A program made the translations under genes and the position numbers. This document shows, piece by piece, positions 15,359 to 24,806 of a stretch of DNA of 35,388 bases. The notes below the pieces were generated by a model, which saw only the letters and a program-made list of their open reading frames with translations, did no database searches and was not told where the DNA came from. The first letter of the stretch is position 1; every line of letters starts with the position of its first letter. The stretch comes from Lachnospiraceae bacterium. GTDB taxonomy: Bacteria > Bacillota_A > Clostridia > Lachnospirales > Lachnospiraceae. The stretch is from positions 1-35,388 of the forward strand of contig JAEEXJ010000022.1 of assembly GCA_016291475.1 (NCBI GenBank), written 5' to 3'.

Positions 15359-17536
15359 ATGAACATCCTGCTCATCGGAGGTGCAAGCACTTTCCTCAAC
15401 AATCTGATAATCAAGCTGAAGAAAGAGGGGCACAGAGTCTATCTTTTAACCGGGTCCAGATACGATAACAGACCTTATCAGAAAGTATTCGAGAAATACA
15501 ATTTCAGTTATGACAGTACATGTCTTAACGAGATATTCGAAAGCATAAAACCAGATCTTACAATATACATGGGTGCTTACGATACTAATTTCAACTGGGA
15601 TAAGTCCGATGAAGAAGCCGTAAAATATTCAGCAAGAATGATGAATATTCTTATGGCTTATGTTATGGCGGGAAGCGGAAGATTTATCTATCTGTCTTCG
15701 AGTGAAGTATTTTCCGGCAATTACAATGAAGAGATAACGGAAGAAATAGTCCCTTCGCCTTCAGGGTATAAAGGTATGGTACTTGCTCAGGCTGAAGAGA
15801 TGTGTACCAGCTATCGTAAGAGTACCGACAAGGATATAGTTATCTTAAGACTTGATAATGTATTTGTGATTCCCGAGCATGTGGAAGATACCACGGATCC
15901 CTGCTCAAGGATGATCATTGAGGGACTTCACAAGTATGTTATTCCCATTGAGAATAACCGAAAGATCGCACTTACTTATGTCACCGATGCGATCGAATGC
16001 ATCTATAAGGTTGCTGTGGCGGAAAGCCATATGAAACCCTTATATAATATTTCTTCATCCGAACCCGTATCAGAGCAGTATATTGCAGAACAGATAATAA
16101 AGCATATGGGATTCAGGGTTGAGACCGCAAGCACCGGTCTTAATGCATCTCAGCTTGTTCTCTCCAATGAAGCATTTTCCTGGGAGTTCGGATATGTATC
16201 TTTGTGTGACTTTACCAGGATAATCTCCAAAGTCGTATCTCAGATGAAGAGATACAGACGTACATTCGTATTTGGCGAAGCTATGAAGAGAAGCTTTAAG
16301 GAAAGACTTCTCGAAAAAGCAGGCACCGCCATCAAAGTTCTGATACCTTTTCTCGAGAATGTCATTGCGTTCGGATTCGTATCTCTGATCGTTTCTGCAA
16401 TGGGGTCCAGCACTTTTTTTGCAAAAATGGATTTCTATTTACTGTATGTCCTTCTCTTTGCCGTATTTTACGGTCAGCAGCAGGCTACGGTTTCGGCAAC
16501 TCTTTCGGTTCTCGGTTATCTCTTCAGCAAGATCACAGGTCAGACCGGTGTATCCGTTCTTGTAGACAGCGGAACATATCTGTGGATCGCCCAGCTCTTT
16601 ATCATTGGTCTTGTTGTCGGATACATGTGTGACACCATCACCAAGATGAAAAGAGAACATGAAGAAGACCACGATTACCTTACACTTCAGCTTCGCGATA
16701 TCAAGGATATCAATGACAGTAACGTCCGGGTAAAGGATGCTCTTGAGACTCAGATCATCAACCAGAACGACAGCGTGGGTAAGATCTATGCAATAACATC
16801 ACGCCTTGATCTTTACAGTCAGGAAGAGGTTTTGTTCCATGCTGCGGAGATAGTATCCGACATCATGAAGAGCAAGGATGTATCTGTTTATACTGTCGGA
16901 GCATCGGAATATGCGAGACTCTTTTCCTATACATCGGAAAAAGCAAAGATCCTGGGTAATTCCGTAAGATGCAGAGACCTTGGAGAGATGTGGGACGCTT
17001 TTTCACAGAAGAAAGTATTTATCAACAGGCAGCTGTCCGAAGAACTCCCTGTCATGGCTTCCGCGATTTACGGGGATGACGGAGATGTTCAGATAATCAT
17101 CATGATCTGGTCACTTCCCTGGGAAAGCATGACACTCGGACAGGCTAATCAGCTTGTGGTTATCGGTGCTCTTATCAGAAGTGCCGTTGTAAGGGCTAAT
17201 AAGTATCTTGCCGCTCTTGAAGATGAAATGTATGTAGGCGAAAGTCATCTGCTCGAAGCGGAAGCATTTAAGAATCTTGTGACCGCTTATATTAATGCCA
17301 TGAAGGCGGGACTTACGGAATGCGTAGTCGTAAAGCTTCATTATGAGGGCACGGATTCGGAAAGCTACAGTGAGAAGCTTTATTCCAAACTGAGAGATCA
17401 TGACTACGTAGGATATCTTGAAGACGGAAGTCTCGGAATGCTGCTTGCCAATTCCGGAGTTGATGATGCGGAGAAAGTAATGGAGAGACTTAAAGCATTC
17501 GGATATACAGGTGAGATCATGGAGGATACCCAGTGA
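15359..17536 (+). CDS. pelD: PelD-like c-di-GMP receptor fused to an N-terminal epimerase-like domain
   Basis: A 725-residue membrane protein. Residues 1-~300 are an extended-SDR/NDP-sugar-epimerase-like domain ('MNILLIGGASTFLNNLI', 'FIYLSSSEVFSGNY', 'LTYVTDAIECIYKV'). It lacks a normal GxxGxxG loop, and 'GYKGMVLAQAE' has valine where the catalytic YxxxK lysine should be, so it may bind but not turn over a sugar nucleotide. About 320-435 hold four membrane helices, a coiled segment follows (about 435-475), then a GAF-like domain (~480-620). The C-terminus (~630-725) is a degenerate GGDEF domain. The GGDEF site reads EDGSL, but the upstream inhibitory RxxD site is kept as R679-D-H-D682, as in Pseudomonas PelD. 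It should sense c-di-GMP and switch on polymer synthesis with PelE-F-G. Ribosome site TTGAGGTGA. Confidence 0.83.
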   Translation: MNILLIGGASTFLNNLIIKLKKEGHRVYLLTGSRYDNRPYQKVFEKYNFSYDSTCLNEIFESIKPDLTIYMGAYDTNFNWDKSDEEAVKYSARMMNILMAYVMAGSGRFIYLSSSEVFSGNYNEEITEEIVPSPSGYKGMVLAQAEEMCTSYRKSTDKDIVILRLDNVFVIPEHVEDTTDPCSRMIIEGLHKYVIPIENNRKIALTYVTDAIECIYKVAVAESHMKPLYNISSSEPVSEQYIAEQIIKHMGFRVETASTGLNASQLVLSNEAFSWEFGYVSLCDFTRIISKVVSQMKRYRRTFVFGEAMKRSFKERLLEKAGTAIKVLIPFLENVIAFGFVSLIVSAMGSSTFFAKMDFYLLYVLLFAVFYGQQQATVSATLSVLGYLFSKITGQTGVSVLVDSGTYLWIAQLFIIGLVVGYMCDTITKMKREHEEDHDYLTLQLRDIKDINDSNVRVKDALETQIINQNDSVGKIYAITSRLDLYSQEEVLFHAAEIVSDIMKSKDVSVYTVGASEYARLFSYTSEKAKILGNSVRCRDLGEMWDAFSQKKVFINRQLSEELPVMASAIYGDDGDVQIIIMIWSLPWESMTLGQANQLVVIGALIRSAVVRANKYLAALEDEMYVGESHLLEAEAFKNLVTAYINAMKAGLTECVVVKLHYEGTDSESYSEKLYSKLRDHDYVGYLEDGSLGMLLANSGVDDAEKVMERLKAFGYTGEIMEDTQ

Positions 17537-18435
17537 TGGATTCTCATCTTACGATTCTTCTTATCGTATTTATAGTCAATTTAATCATTTCGGTGATCTA
17601 TCTTTTGACAGGCCTCAGTCGTAAGCGTAAGTCTGTCGTTCTTAAGTTTACGGTTATGGCGCTGTGCCCCGTTCTCGGACCTTTGTTTTTCGGACTGTCC
17701 TATCTGTTCTATAAATTCTTTTTCTCTGAGCCGGTTGATCTCGAGGATGTAATATTCAGTAAAGATAAAGTTAAATCGACCTTCCGTGCCGAAGAAGAGA
17801 GAGAAAGAAACCTTGTTTCCATAGAAGAAGCAATAGCGGTTACCAATGAATCCGATCTCAGAACCCTTATGATGAATGTTGTAAGGGGAGATGTCCGCAA
17901 AACTCTTACTTCCATTTCTCTTGCCCTTGAAAGTGACGACTCAGAAACAGCCCATTATGCTGCTTCCGTACTTCAGGATGCTCTCGGAGAATTCAGGGCA
18001 AATGTCGAAAAGTACAGGAAGATGATGGGAGAGGATAAGGAAACGAGGATCTATGCCGCGGAAGCTGCCGTTACTTACATGGACGGAGTTCTGGGACAGA
18101 AAGTTTTTACTCCTATCGAGCAGAAGCATTATGTAAAGATCATGGAAAACATATGCGGGATAATTTATGACGAATCTCCGGAATCCATGGAGCTTTCATA
18201 TCTTGAAGCTGTCTGTATGAGACTTCTTGAGATAGAGGATTACAGTGCATGTGAAAAGTGGTGTAACAGACTCGTAGAGATGTTCCCCGATACGCTTCCT
18301 TCTTTTACATGCCGTTTGAAATTGTATTTCAACAAACATGACAGAGAAAAGTTTTTTAATGTTATAAATGAACTCAAAGCTTCATCCGTTGTCGTGGACA
18401 GGGAGACGTTGGAGCTTATCAGAGTTTTTATGTAA
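17536..18435 (+). CDS. pelE: PelE-like membrane/TPR protein
   Basis: A 300-residue protein with two N-terminal membrane helices ('LTILLIVFIVNLIISVIYLL' and 'FTVMALCPVLGPLFFGLSYL') followed by a helical cytoplasmic region of TPR-like repeats. This is the layout of PelE, which links PelD to the synthase and transporter. The name rests on layout and position between PelD and the DUF2194 gene more than on motifs. GTG 17533 and ATG 17536 are both close to GGAGG (17521-17525); the ATG, which overlaps the pelD TGA by one base, was chosen. Confidence 0.72.
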   Translation: MDSHLTILLIVFIVNLIISVIYLLTGLSRKRKSVVLKFTVMALCPVLGPLFFGLSYLFYKFFFSEPVDLEDVIFSKDKVKSTFRAEEERERNLVSIEEAIAVTNESDLRTLMMNVVRGDVRKTLTSISLALESDDSETAHYAASVLQDALGEFRANVEKYRKMMGEDKETRIYAAEAAVTYMDGVLGQKVFTPIEQKHYVKIMENICGIIYDESPESMELSYLEAVCMRLLEIEDYSACEKWCNRLVEMFPDTLPSFTCRLKLYFNKHDREKFFNVINELKASSVVVDRETLELIRVFM

Positions 18436-18445
18436 GGTAAAGGCA

Positions 18446-20317
18446 ATGGTTTCCAGAAGGAATTTTTTTGCGATATTTCTGATGATGTTTGTCGTATTGT
18501 TCCTGTGTCAGTTCTCACAGGCAATGCATGAGAATATATCGCATTCCGACAATGACAAATATGAGAGTATGGTTATTCCTACATCGGCTGAGGTATGGAC
18601 TGAGGGTAAGCCTTTTGCGGTTCCGGAAGGCATAGATCTCACAGGTATCGACACTTTTAAGAAAACAATTCTTTTTGTTGCTGCCGATGACAGTGAGGTG
18701 CTTAATACGGTATCTGCCTGGTGTGATCTTACCAAGCAGGAACTGGAGGTATCGAGAAAACTTCCTCTTTACAGTTTTCTTGATCAGAGTAAGGAGTACA
18801 TGATCCTTATCGATGCGGCTTCCATTCCCTCGATCGATTATATGCCCTACATCCGTAATTACATCATCCGCGGTATCACCGTTGTTTTCTGTACCCTTCC
18901 CGAGACAGAAGATATAAGGGAGGATGAGGAACTTCGTAACTTCCTCGGAATTACCGAGATACCTGCCGATACCGTTACGGTTGACGGTATCAGGATATTT
19001 GACGGAGCATTTGTCGGCGGTGAAGCTGTATATAAAGTTGTTTACCCGGAAGATGAGAAGTATCAGGATCTGAATCTTGAGATGCCCTGGTACATAACGG
19101 CCGAAGGTTCCAAGTCATACATTGTTGGAATGCTTAATGAGGATGAATATGACAGGGAAAGATTTCCCCGGATCGTATGGCGCTACAGCGGCGGAAATAC
19201 CAAGGTATTTGCCGTTAACGGAGATTACATGAAGGGACTTGAAGGACTTGGAATTTTGGACCTGTTCGTCTATGAAAGCTCCGATTATGCGCTTTATCCC
19301 GTCGTTAATGCCGGAAGTACCATACTTGCGGATATGCCCGGTTTTACGGATGAAAATAGTGCCGCATTAAATGAAGCTTACAGCAGGGACTCAAGCTCTG
19401 CTGGAAGGGATATATTCCTTCCCGGAATAATATCTTCCGCATCCAGGAACGGTTTTGTTCCTACCTTTATGCTGATCACCAAATATGATCTCGGATGTGA
19501 TGCGGCAACAGATATGAGTTCACTGGATTTCTATCTGCAGCAGATCAATGAGATAAACGGAGAAGCCGGATTATCCTTAAGATCGGCACCAGGTTTTACT
19601 TTGGAGGATAAGCTCGCATTTGATACACAGACAATTGCGGGTACGGGGAATCCCTACCGTTTCAGAACCGTTTACTATGACAGTGCTGATGAACTTTTAA
19701 ATACGCCGGACCTTCTAAGCGGTTATTCGACCGTGGCCTGTGCAGGGACTGATGAGCTTTTCTCATACTTAAGTGATGATGTGACCTGTCAGATGATCAC
19801 GCAGGATGCTGCAGATTATTCCTACAGCGGTGACTTTCTTGCAAGAAGTCTCAATACTTCCGTAGGATATTCGGCTCTTCTGATGGATCTTCATCCCACG
19901 CTTTGGCCCGAAAACACATCGGATTATTGGGAGAATTATTTTAACGTGCTTGATAGCAATGTCTCCACATACTGGAAGAGACTTGCTCTCTATGAGCAGA
20001 CCACTCTTTCGGAAAGTGATCTCAGAGTCAGAAGAATGCTCAGCCTCGATTATGATTCTTTTTCCGAAGATATCACAAACGGTAAAATGATCACGCTGAT
20101 GGTTTCGGGGGGCGGAGAGGAATGCTATTTCCTGCTCAGAGTTCATGACAGTAAAATAAGTGAGATCACGGGAGGAGAATATTCTCGGATCGATAAAGAT
20201 TCTTATCTGATATGTGCTCGTGAGGAAATTGTAAAGATACGTATTACGGATTCGGATGATGTACTCAGGTATTACAATCCATTTAGGATTCCGAGGTTTA
20301 TGCAGGATCAGTTATGA
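18446..20317 (+). CDS. DUF2194 / PelA-like extracytoplasmic protein
   Basis: A 623-residue protein with an N-terminal signal anchor (FFAIFLMMFVVLFLC, about residues 7-21), so most of it lies outside the cell. The region 35-330 resembles DUF2194 and a glutamine-amidotransferase-like fold; from ~340 there is a polysaccharide-deacetylase-like portion. The first deacetylase motif appears as 'KYDLGCD' (D348, with Leu at the usual second Asp), and 'ALLMDLHPTL' may be a late motif, so metal binding is uncertain. In Gram-positive Pel clusters this position is filled by the PelA deacetylase, which partly deacetylates the polymer. ATG 18446 follows a TAAGGTAAAGG ribosome site. It overlaps pelF by ATGA. 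Confidence 0.72.
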   Translation: MVSRRNFFAIFLMMFVVLFLCQFSQAMHENISHSDNDKYESMVIPTSAEVWTEGKPFAVPEGIDLTGIDTFKKTILFVAADDSEVLNTVSAWCDLTKQELEVSRKLPLYSFLDQSKEYMILIDAASIPSIDYMPYIRNYIIRGITVVFCTLPETEDIREDEELRNFLGITEIPADTVTVDGIRIFDGAFVGGEAVYKVVYPEDEKYQDLNLEMPWYITAEGSKSYIVGMLNEDEYDRERFPRIVWRYSGGNTKVFAVNGDYMKGLEGLGILDLFVYESSDYALYPVVNAGSTILADMPGFTDENSAALNEAYSRDSSSAGRDIFLPGIISSASRNGFVPTFMLITKYDLGCDAATDMSSLDFYLQQINEINGEAGLSLRSAPGFTLEDKLAFDTQTIAGTGNPYRFRTVYYDSADELLNTPDLLSGYSTVACAGTDELFSYLSDDVTCQMITQDAADYSYSGDFLARSLNTSVGYSALLMDLHPTLWPENTSDYWENYFNVLDSNVSTYWKRLALYEQTTLSESDLRVRRMLSLDYDSFSEDITNGKMITLMVSGGGEECYFLLRVHDSKISEITGGEYSRIDKDSYLICAREEIVKIRITDSDDVLRYYNPFRIPRFMQDQL

Positions 20318-21753
20318 AAATATGTATAGTAGCGGAAGGCTGTTATCCATATGTGGTCGGAGGAGTATCCGGCTGGATTAACAGCATGATATGTTCATTT
20401 CCCGACATAGAATTTGAAATACTTGCAATTATTTCAAACAGAGAGGGAAGCGGAAAATTTGCATATGATCTCCCGGGCAATGTAACTGCGGTTTATGAAG
20501 CTTATCTGGATGATTATGATTTTAAATCGGATCATCCGAGATTTGAAAAGAAAAAACTCAGCCACAGCGAATACAATGCCCTCAGAAGCGTTGTAATGGG
20601 ACAGAACACCGAGTGGAATGTTTTATTCGATCTTTTTAACAAAAAGAAAATTTCGGTGGATTCGCTTCTCATGGGTGAGGATTTCCTTCGCATAGTTGAA
20701 GAGTGTTATGACGAAGGATTCTCACAGATCGTTTTCTCGGACTTTTTATGGACCATGAGATCCATATATCTTCCTCTTTTCCTAATGCTGGGAACCAAAA
20801 TTCCAAAGGCGGATATTTATCACTGTGTGGCAACGGGATATGCGGGAGTTTTGGGCGGAATGGCCAAGCACCTGTATGGCTGTCCTCTTATGGTGTCCGA
20901 GCACGGTATTTATACCAGAGAAAGAGAAGAAGAGATCCTTAAGGCTACATGGGTCGGAGGTGTGTATAAGAGCATCTGGATAGACCAGTTCAGGAAGATG
21001 TCCAAACTTGCTTATGACAGTGCGGATATCGTAACTTCCCTCTATGCTCATGCCGGAAAGCTTCAGGCCCAGATCGGATGCCCGGAAAATAAAATAGTGA
21101 TCACACCAAACGGTATAACGGTAGAGAATTTTGAGAACATACCGCTCAAGAGCGAGGATGAGAAAAAATACATTCAAATAGGTGCCGTACTCAGAGTGGC
21201 GCCGATAAAGGATGTTAAGACCATGATCCAGGCTTTTTCATATGCCAAGGAAAAGGTTCCTTCTCTTAAGCTGTTTATCATGGGTCCCGTGGATGAAGAT
21301 CCCGAATATGTACATGAGTGCTATGACCTGGTAAGAGATTTAAGGGTTAAAGATGTTGTCTTTACCGGAAGGATAAACACCAAAGATTATCTCGGTAGAA
21401 TGGACTTTACGATCCTCACCAGTATATCCGAGGGACAGCCTCTTACTATCCTTGAGAGCTTTGCGGCTCATAAGCCTGTTATCGCTACGGATGTAGGAAA
21501 CTGTAAAGGCCTTGTGTACGGAGAAGAAGGAGATGAGTTCGGGGATGCTGGTATCATTACTCATATCATGAATACCCAGGAGATTTCCGATGCTATCGTA
21601 AAGCTTGCTGAATCCGAAAAACTCAGAACGGAAATGGGCGAAACGGGATATAGGAGAGTATGTGAATATTTCAGAGTCGAATACATGAAAGATAAGTACA
21701 AGGATCTTTATGAGCGTCTTCGTATGATGAAAGTTGAAAGGAGTATTCCTTAA
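20314..21753 (+). CDS. pelF: PelF glycosyltransferase (GT4, Pel polymerase)
   Basis: A 479-residue cytoplasmic GT-B enzyme that polymerises the Pel chain from a UDP-amino-sugar. The start 'MKICIVAEGCYPYVVGGVSG' with 'GWINSMICSFPDIEFEILAI' is highly typical of PelF (DUF3492 region). 'IYHCVATGYAGVLGGMAKHL' and 'MVSEHGIYTREREEEI' are also PelF hallmarks. In the C-terminal half are 'RVAPIKDVKTMIQAF', 'VVFTGRI' and the GT4 E-x7-E motif in 'SEGQPLTILESFAAHKPVIA'. It overlaps the upstream gene (ATGA) and is followed within one base by pelG. Confidence 0.92.
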   Translation: MKICIVAEGCYPYVVGGVSGWINSMICSFPDIEFEILAIISNREGSGKFAYDLPGNVTAVYEAYLDDYDFKSDHPRFEKKKLSHSEYNALRSVVMGQNTEWNVLFDLFNKKKISVDSLLMGEDFLRIVEECYDEGFSQIVFSDFLWTMRSIYLPLFLMLGTKIPKADIYHCVATGYAGVLGGMAKHLYGCPLMVSEHGIYTREREEEILKATWVGGVYKSIWIDQFRKMSKLAYDSADIVTSLYAHAGKLQAQIGCPENKIVITPNGITVENFENIPLKSEDEKKYIQIGAVLRVAPIKDVKTMIQAFSYAKEKVPSLKLFIMGPVDEDPEYVHECYDLVRDLRVKDVVFTGRINTKDYLGRMDFTILTSISEGQPLTILESFAAHKPVIATDVGNCKGLVYGEEGDEFGDAGIITHIMNTQEISDAIVKLAESEKLRTEMGETGYRRVCEYFRVEYMKDKYKDLYERLRMMKVERSIP

Positions 21754-21754
21754 G

Positions 21755-23191
21755 GTGGCAGGTATCGGTGTAAAACTTAATAAGATCTACAGTAAGAGAA
21801 CCATTGCCACCGGTATATGGGGTGCGGGCTACAGTACCGTGATTTCCATTGCACCAATGGTAGTAGTCATCCTTGCCGTTTATCTGATGCAGAGATTCCT
21901 CGGCTATTCAAAGCTCAGCTACGCTTCGAGGGAATTATATTCCTGCACGGTTCTTTATATTTTTGTATTCGGCCTGCTTACGGCATCTCCTTTTAATGCG
22001 GTGCTTTCCAAGTATATGTCGGATATCATTTACTACGATGAATACGACAATATCATTCCCTGCTATTATGTGGGACTGTTCATGAATACGATTCTCAGTT
22101 TTATCGTGGGCGTTCCTTTCTGTATCAGGGAATATATAGTAGGACATGTGGATCCATATTTTATCTTCCTTGGATTCTTCGGATATATGTGCCTTATGAT
22201 GGTATTTTATTCGATGCTGTATCTTTCCATCTGTAAGTCATATAAGAGGATCTCTGTATTTTTCCTGATCGGTATGACATTTACGGTACTTATATCACTT
22301 CTTTTTGTGTATGTTCTGAAGATGGAAGTTACATATGCAATGCTTCTTTCCCTTGATCTCGGGTTTATGCTCATAGGTTCGCTTGAGTATGCTCAGATAA
22401 GAAGTTATTTCAGGGAAAACAGCGGACGATATAAAGAGGTACTCAGATATTTCAAGAAATACTGGAAGCTGGTTGCCACCAACTTTTTATATATTCTTGG
22501 ACTGTATGTTCACAACTTCGTATTCTGGACTACGGATATGAAGCTTGTTGTTGCAAACAGTTTTGTATGTATGCCCTCATATGACATGGCTACATGCCTT
22601 GCAATGTTCACCAATATCTCGGCAAGCGTAATATTCATATCGCAGGTTGAGATGTATTTCCATGAAAGATACAGGAAGTATTCCGAGGCCGTAACCGGCG
22701 GCAGAGGAATGGATATCAGAAATACCAAGTCCAGGATGTTCGAGCAGTTATCCGATGAGATCATGAATCTTGTAAGAATCCAGTTCATCGTAACCGTGGT
22801 AGTCTTTTTCCTCGCGGTCATGATACTTCCGAGATTTGGATTCGGCGGACTTGTACTGGATATATATCCTTGCCTGACTTCCGGATATTTTATACTGTTC
22901 ATAATGTATTCGGCTATCATCTTCCTGTACTATTTTAACGACCTGAACGGTGCACTTCTTACTGCAGTATGTTTTGTGTCATTTACATTCGCAGGCTCGA
23001 TGATGTCCAAGGAACTGACTCCCCTCTGGTACGGACTCGGACTTATACTGGGGAGCTTTGCCGGATGGATCACCGCATATTACAGACTTCGCAAGATGGA
23101 AAGAAATCTGGATGTGCACATTTTCTGTACCGGACATCTGATGAAACGCAAAGAAGGAAAGATGCCTTCAAATAAAGTTTACTCCAAGTGA
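21755..23191 (+). CDS. pelG: PelG inner-membrane transporter
   Basis: A 478-residue MOP-superfamily membrane protein with about twelve helices, thought to move the growing Pel chain across the membrane. The N-terminus 'MAGIGVKLNKIYSKRTIATG' matches the typical PelG 'MAGIGFEL' start and fixes the start at GTG 21755. AAAGGAG (21737-21743) lies 11 bases upstream, and the upstream in-frame TTG at 21734 would put the ribosome site inside the gene. 'SYASRELYSCTVLYIFVFGLL', broken by 'SPFNAVLSKYMSDIIY', is characteristic. Last of the five Pel-type genes. Confidence 0.92.
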   Translation: MAGIGVKLNKIYSKRTIATGIWGAGYSTVISIAPMVVVILAVYLMQRFLGYSKLSYASRELYSCTVLYIFVFGLLTASPFNAVLSKYMSDIIYYDEYDNIIPCYYVGLFMNTILSFIVGVPFCIREYIVGHVDPYFIFLGFFGYMCLMMVFYSMLYLSICKSYKRISVFFLIGMTFTVLISLLFVYVLKMEVTYAMLLSLDLGFMLIGSLEYAQIRSYFRENSGRYKEVLRYFKKYWKLVATNFLYILGLYVHNFVFWTTDMKLVVANSFVCMPSYDMATCLAMFTNISASVIFISQVEMYFHERYRKYSEAVTGGRGMDIRNTKSRMFEQLSDEIMNLVRIQFIVTVVVFFLAVMILPRFGFGGLVLDIYPCLTSGYFILFIMYSAIIFLYYFNDLNGALLTAVCFVSFTFAGSMMSKELTPLWYGLGLILGSFAGWITAYYRLRKMERNLDVHIFCTGHLMKRKEGKMPSNKVYSK

Positions 23192-23204
23192 AAGGAGAAC
23201 GAAT

Positions 23205-23579
23205 ATGAATACAATGGGCCTTATACTTAAGATAGTCATAATCCTTCTCGGAGCGTTCCTGCTCTGTGATGCGATCTTTTCGCTTGCAAAGAGAAGAATG
23301 ACAGAATCCTTTTGCCTAATGTGGGGCCTCATCTCGGTTATCATAATAATCATAGGGATCATTATTCAGCCTTCGGAGATTTCAAAACTCCTTTCTCCGA
23401 TGAGCTTTGCACTTATATTGATGACACTTTATCCCCTTCTTCATATCGCACTCTTTTTCTCTCATTCTATATCGGATCTTGTCCGAAAAAATAATGAGCT
23501 TGCGATAAATGTTTCGCTCCTGATAAGTGAAAACGAAGAGCTGAAGAAGGCTATCAAGGAATTAAAAGATGGAAAGTAA
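23205..23579 (+). CDS. DUF2304 small membrane protein
   Basis: A 124-residue protein with three membrane helices ('LILKIVIILLGAFLLCDAIF', 'MWGLISVIIIIIGIIIQ', 'FALILMTLYPLLHIALFF') and a short C-terminal coiled coil ('NNELAINVSLLISENEEL'). This is the DUF2304 pattern. These proteins are usually found beside dolichyl-phosphate-mannose-synthase-like GT2 enzymes, as here (the GT2 at 24807), and may anchor or assist them. Strong ribosome site AAAGGAG. Overlaps the GT4 gene by 11 bases. Confidence 0.85.
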   Translation: MNTMGLILKIVIILLGAFLLCDAIFSLAKRRMTESFCLMWGLISVIIIIIGIIIQPSEISKLLSPMSFALILMTLYPLLHIALFFSHSISDLVRKNNELAINVSLLISENEELKKAIKELKDGK

Positions 23580-24801
23580 AAAGATACTTTTTGTTATCAA
23601 TACCCTCGGAAGAGCGGGTGCGGAAAAAGCACTGTTATCTCTTCTGAACAGGTTGAAGAAGTCTGATGAATTCGGACAATTAAAACTGTATCTGTATGTC
23701 ATAACGGGGCAGGGAGAATTATTTGATGATATTCCCGAGGATGTTGTGATATTAAACAAGAAGTACAGTACCGAGTCTGTTTTAACCGCAGATGGAAGAA
23801 AGGTTCTTCAAAAGACCTGTATCAGTTCGTTGTTCAGGAGATGTAACTTTTTAAGACTGTTCCCGTATGTGTTCTCGAATCTTTTGTCCATGATAAAGCG
23901 CGGCAATGTTATGACTGACAAGCTTTTATGGAGAGTGCTGGCTGAAGGCTGCGATAGGATCGACGAACATTTTGATCTTGCGGTTGCGTATATTGAGGGC
24001 GGTTCTACATATTATGTTGCGGATCATATAAATGCAGAAAAGAAAGTTGCCTTTGTACATGTGGATTATACTCAGGCCGGATACACCAAGAAACTTGACA
24101 GAGAATGTTATGAAAACTTTGACAGGATTTTTTCGGTATCAGATCAGGTTAAAGAAATATTCTTGAAAACATATCCGGAACTTGAAAGCAGAGCGGATGT
24201 TTTCAATAACCTGATAGATAAAGACCGAATATTAAAACTCTCAGGTGAAGAAGAAGGTTTTTCGGATGGATTCATCGGAAAGCGCATCATAACGGTCTGC
24301 CGTTTGACCAAGCAAAAGTCTCTGGAATACTCGATTGAAGCCATGAAACTGATCAAACAAAGAAGATCTCCCGAGGCATTGCCTGTAAGGTGGTATATTC
24401 TCGGAGAGGGAGATCAGAGAGAGAAACTCGAAAAGTATATTGATCAGTGTGGTATTTCCGAAGATTTTGTTTTATGCGGATCATATGATAATCCCTACCC
24501 TTATATAAAGGATGCGGATATTTATGTACAGGCTTCCAAGTTTGAGGGGAGAAGTATAGCGATTCGTGAAGCACTCATCCTCGGAAAACCTGTAATTGCA
24601 ACTAACATAGGCGATAACAAAGAATTGTTAAATGACGGGATCGACGGACTTTTATGTAATCTGGATTCCGAAGACATTGCCGGAATGATCCTGAAAACCA
24701 TAGATGATGATGATTTACTTGTAAAGCTTGGTGAAGCTGCATCTAAAAAGGAATTGTCCGCCTATGATGATACCCCGAAACTTATGTCTGTGATCGCGTG
24801 A
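23569..24801 (+). CDS. GT4-family glycosyltransferase
   Basis: A 410-residue GT-B glycosyltransferase, cytoplasmic face of the membrane. It starts 'KKILFVINTLGRAGAEKALL', the donor/acceptor loop of many capsule and EPS GT4 enzymes. The C-terminal donor domain has 'ITVCRLTKQKSLEYSIEAM', 'WYILGEGDQREKLEKYI', and the E-x7-E motif in 'FEGRSIAIREALILGKPVIA'. Sugar specificity cannot be told. It overlaps the DUF2304 gene and leads directly into the GT2 gene. Confidence 0.9.
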   Translation: MESKKILFVINTLGRAGAEKALLSLLNRLKKSDEFGQLKLYLYVITGQGELFDDIPEDVVILNKKYSTESVLTADGRKVLQKTCISSLFRRCNFLRLFPYVFSNLLSMIKRGNVMTDKLLWRVLAEGCDRIDEHFDLAVAYIEGGSTYYVADHINAEKKVAFVHVDYTQAGYTKKLDRECYENFDRIFSVSDQVKEIFLKTYPELESRADVFNNLIDKDRILKLSGEEEGFSDGFIGKRIITVCRLTKQKSLEYSIEAMKLIKQRRSPEALPVRWYILGEGDQREKLEKYIDQCGISEDFVLCGSYDNPYPYIKDADIYVQASKFEGRSIAIREALILGKPVIATNIGDNKELLNDGIDGLLCNLDSEDIAGMILKTIDDDDLLVKLGEAASKKELSAYDDTPKLMSVIA

Positions 24802-24806
24802 TATTT

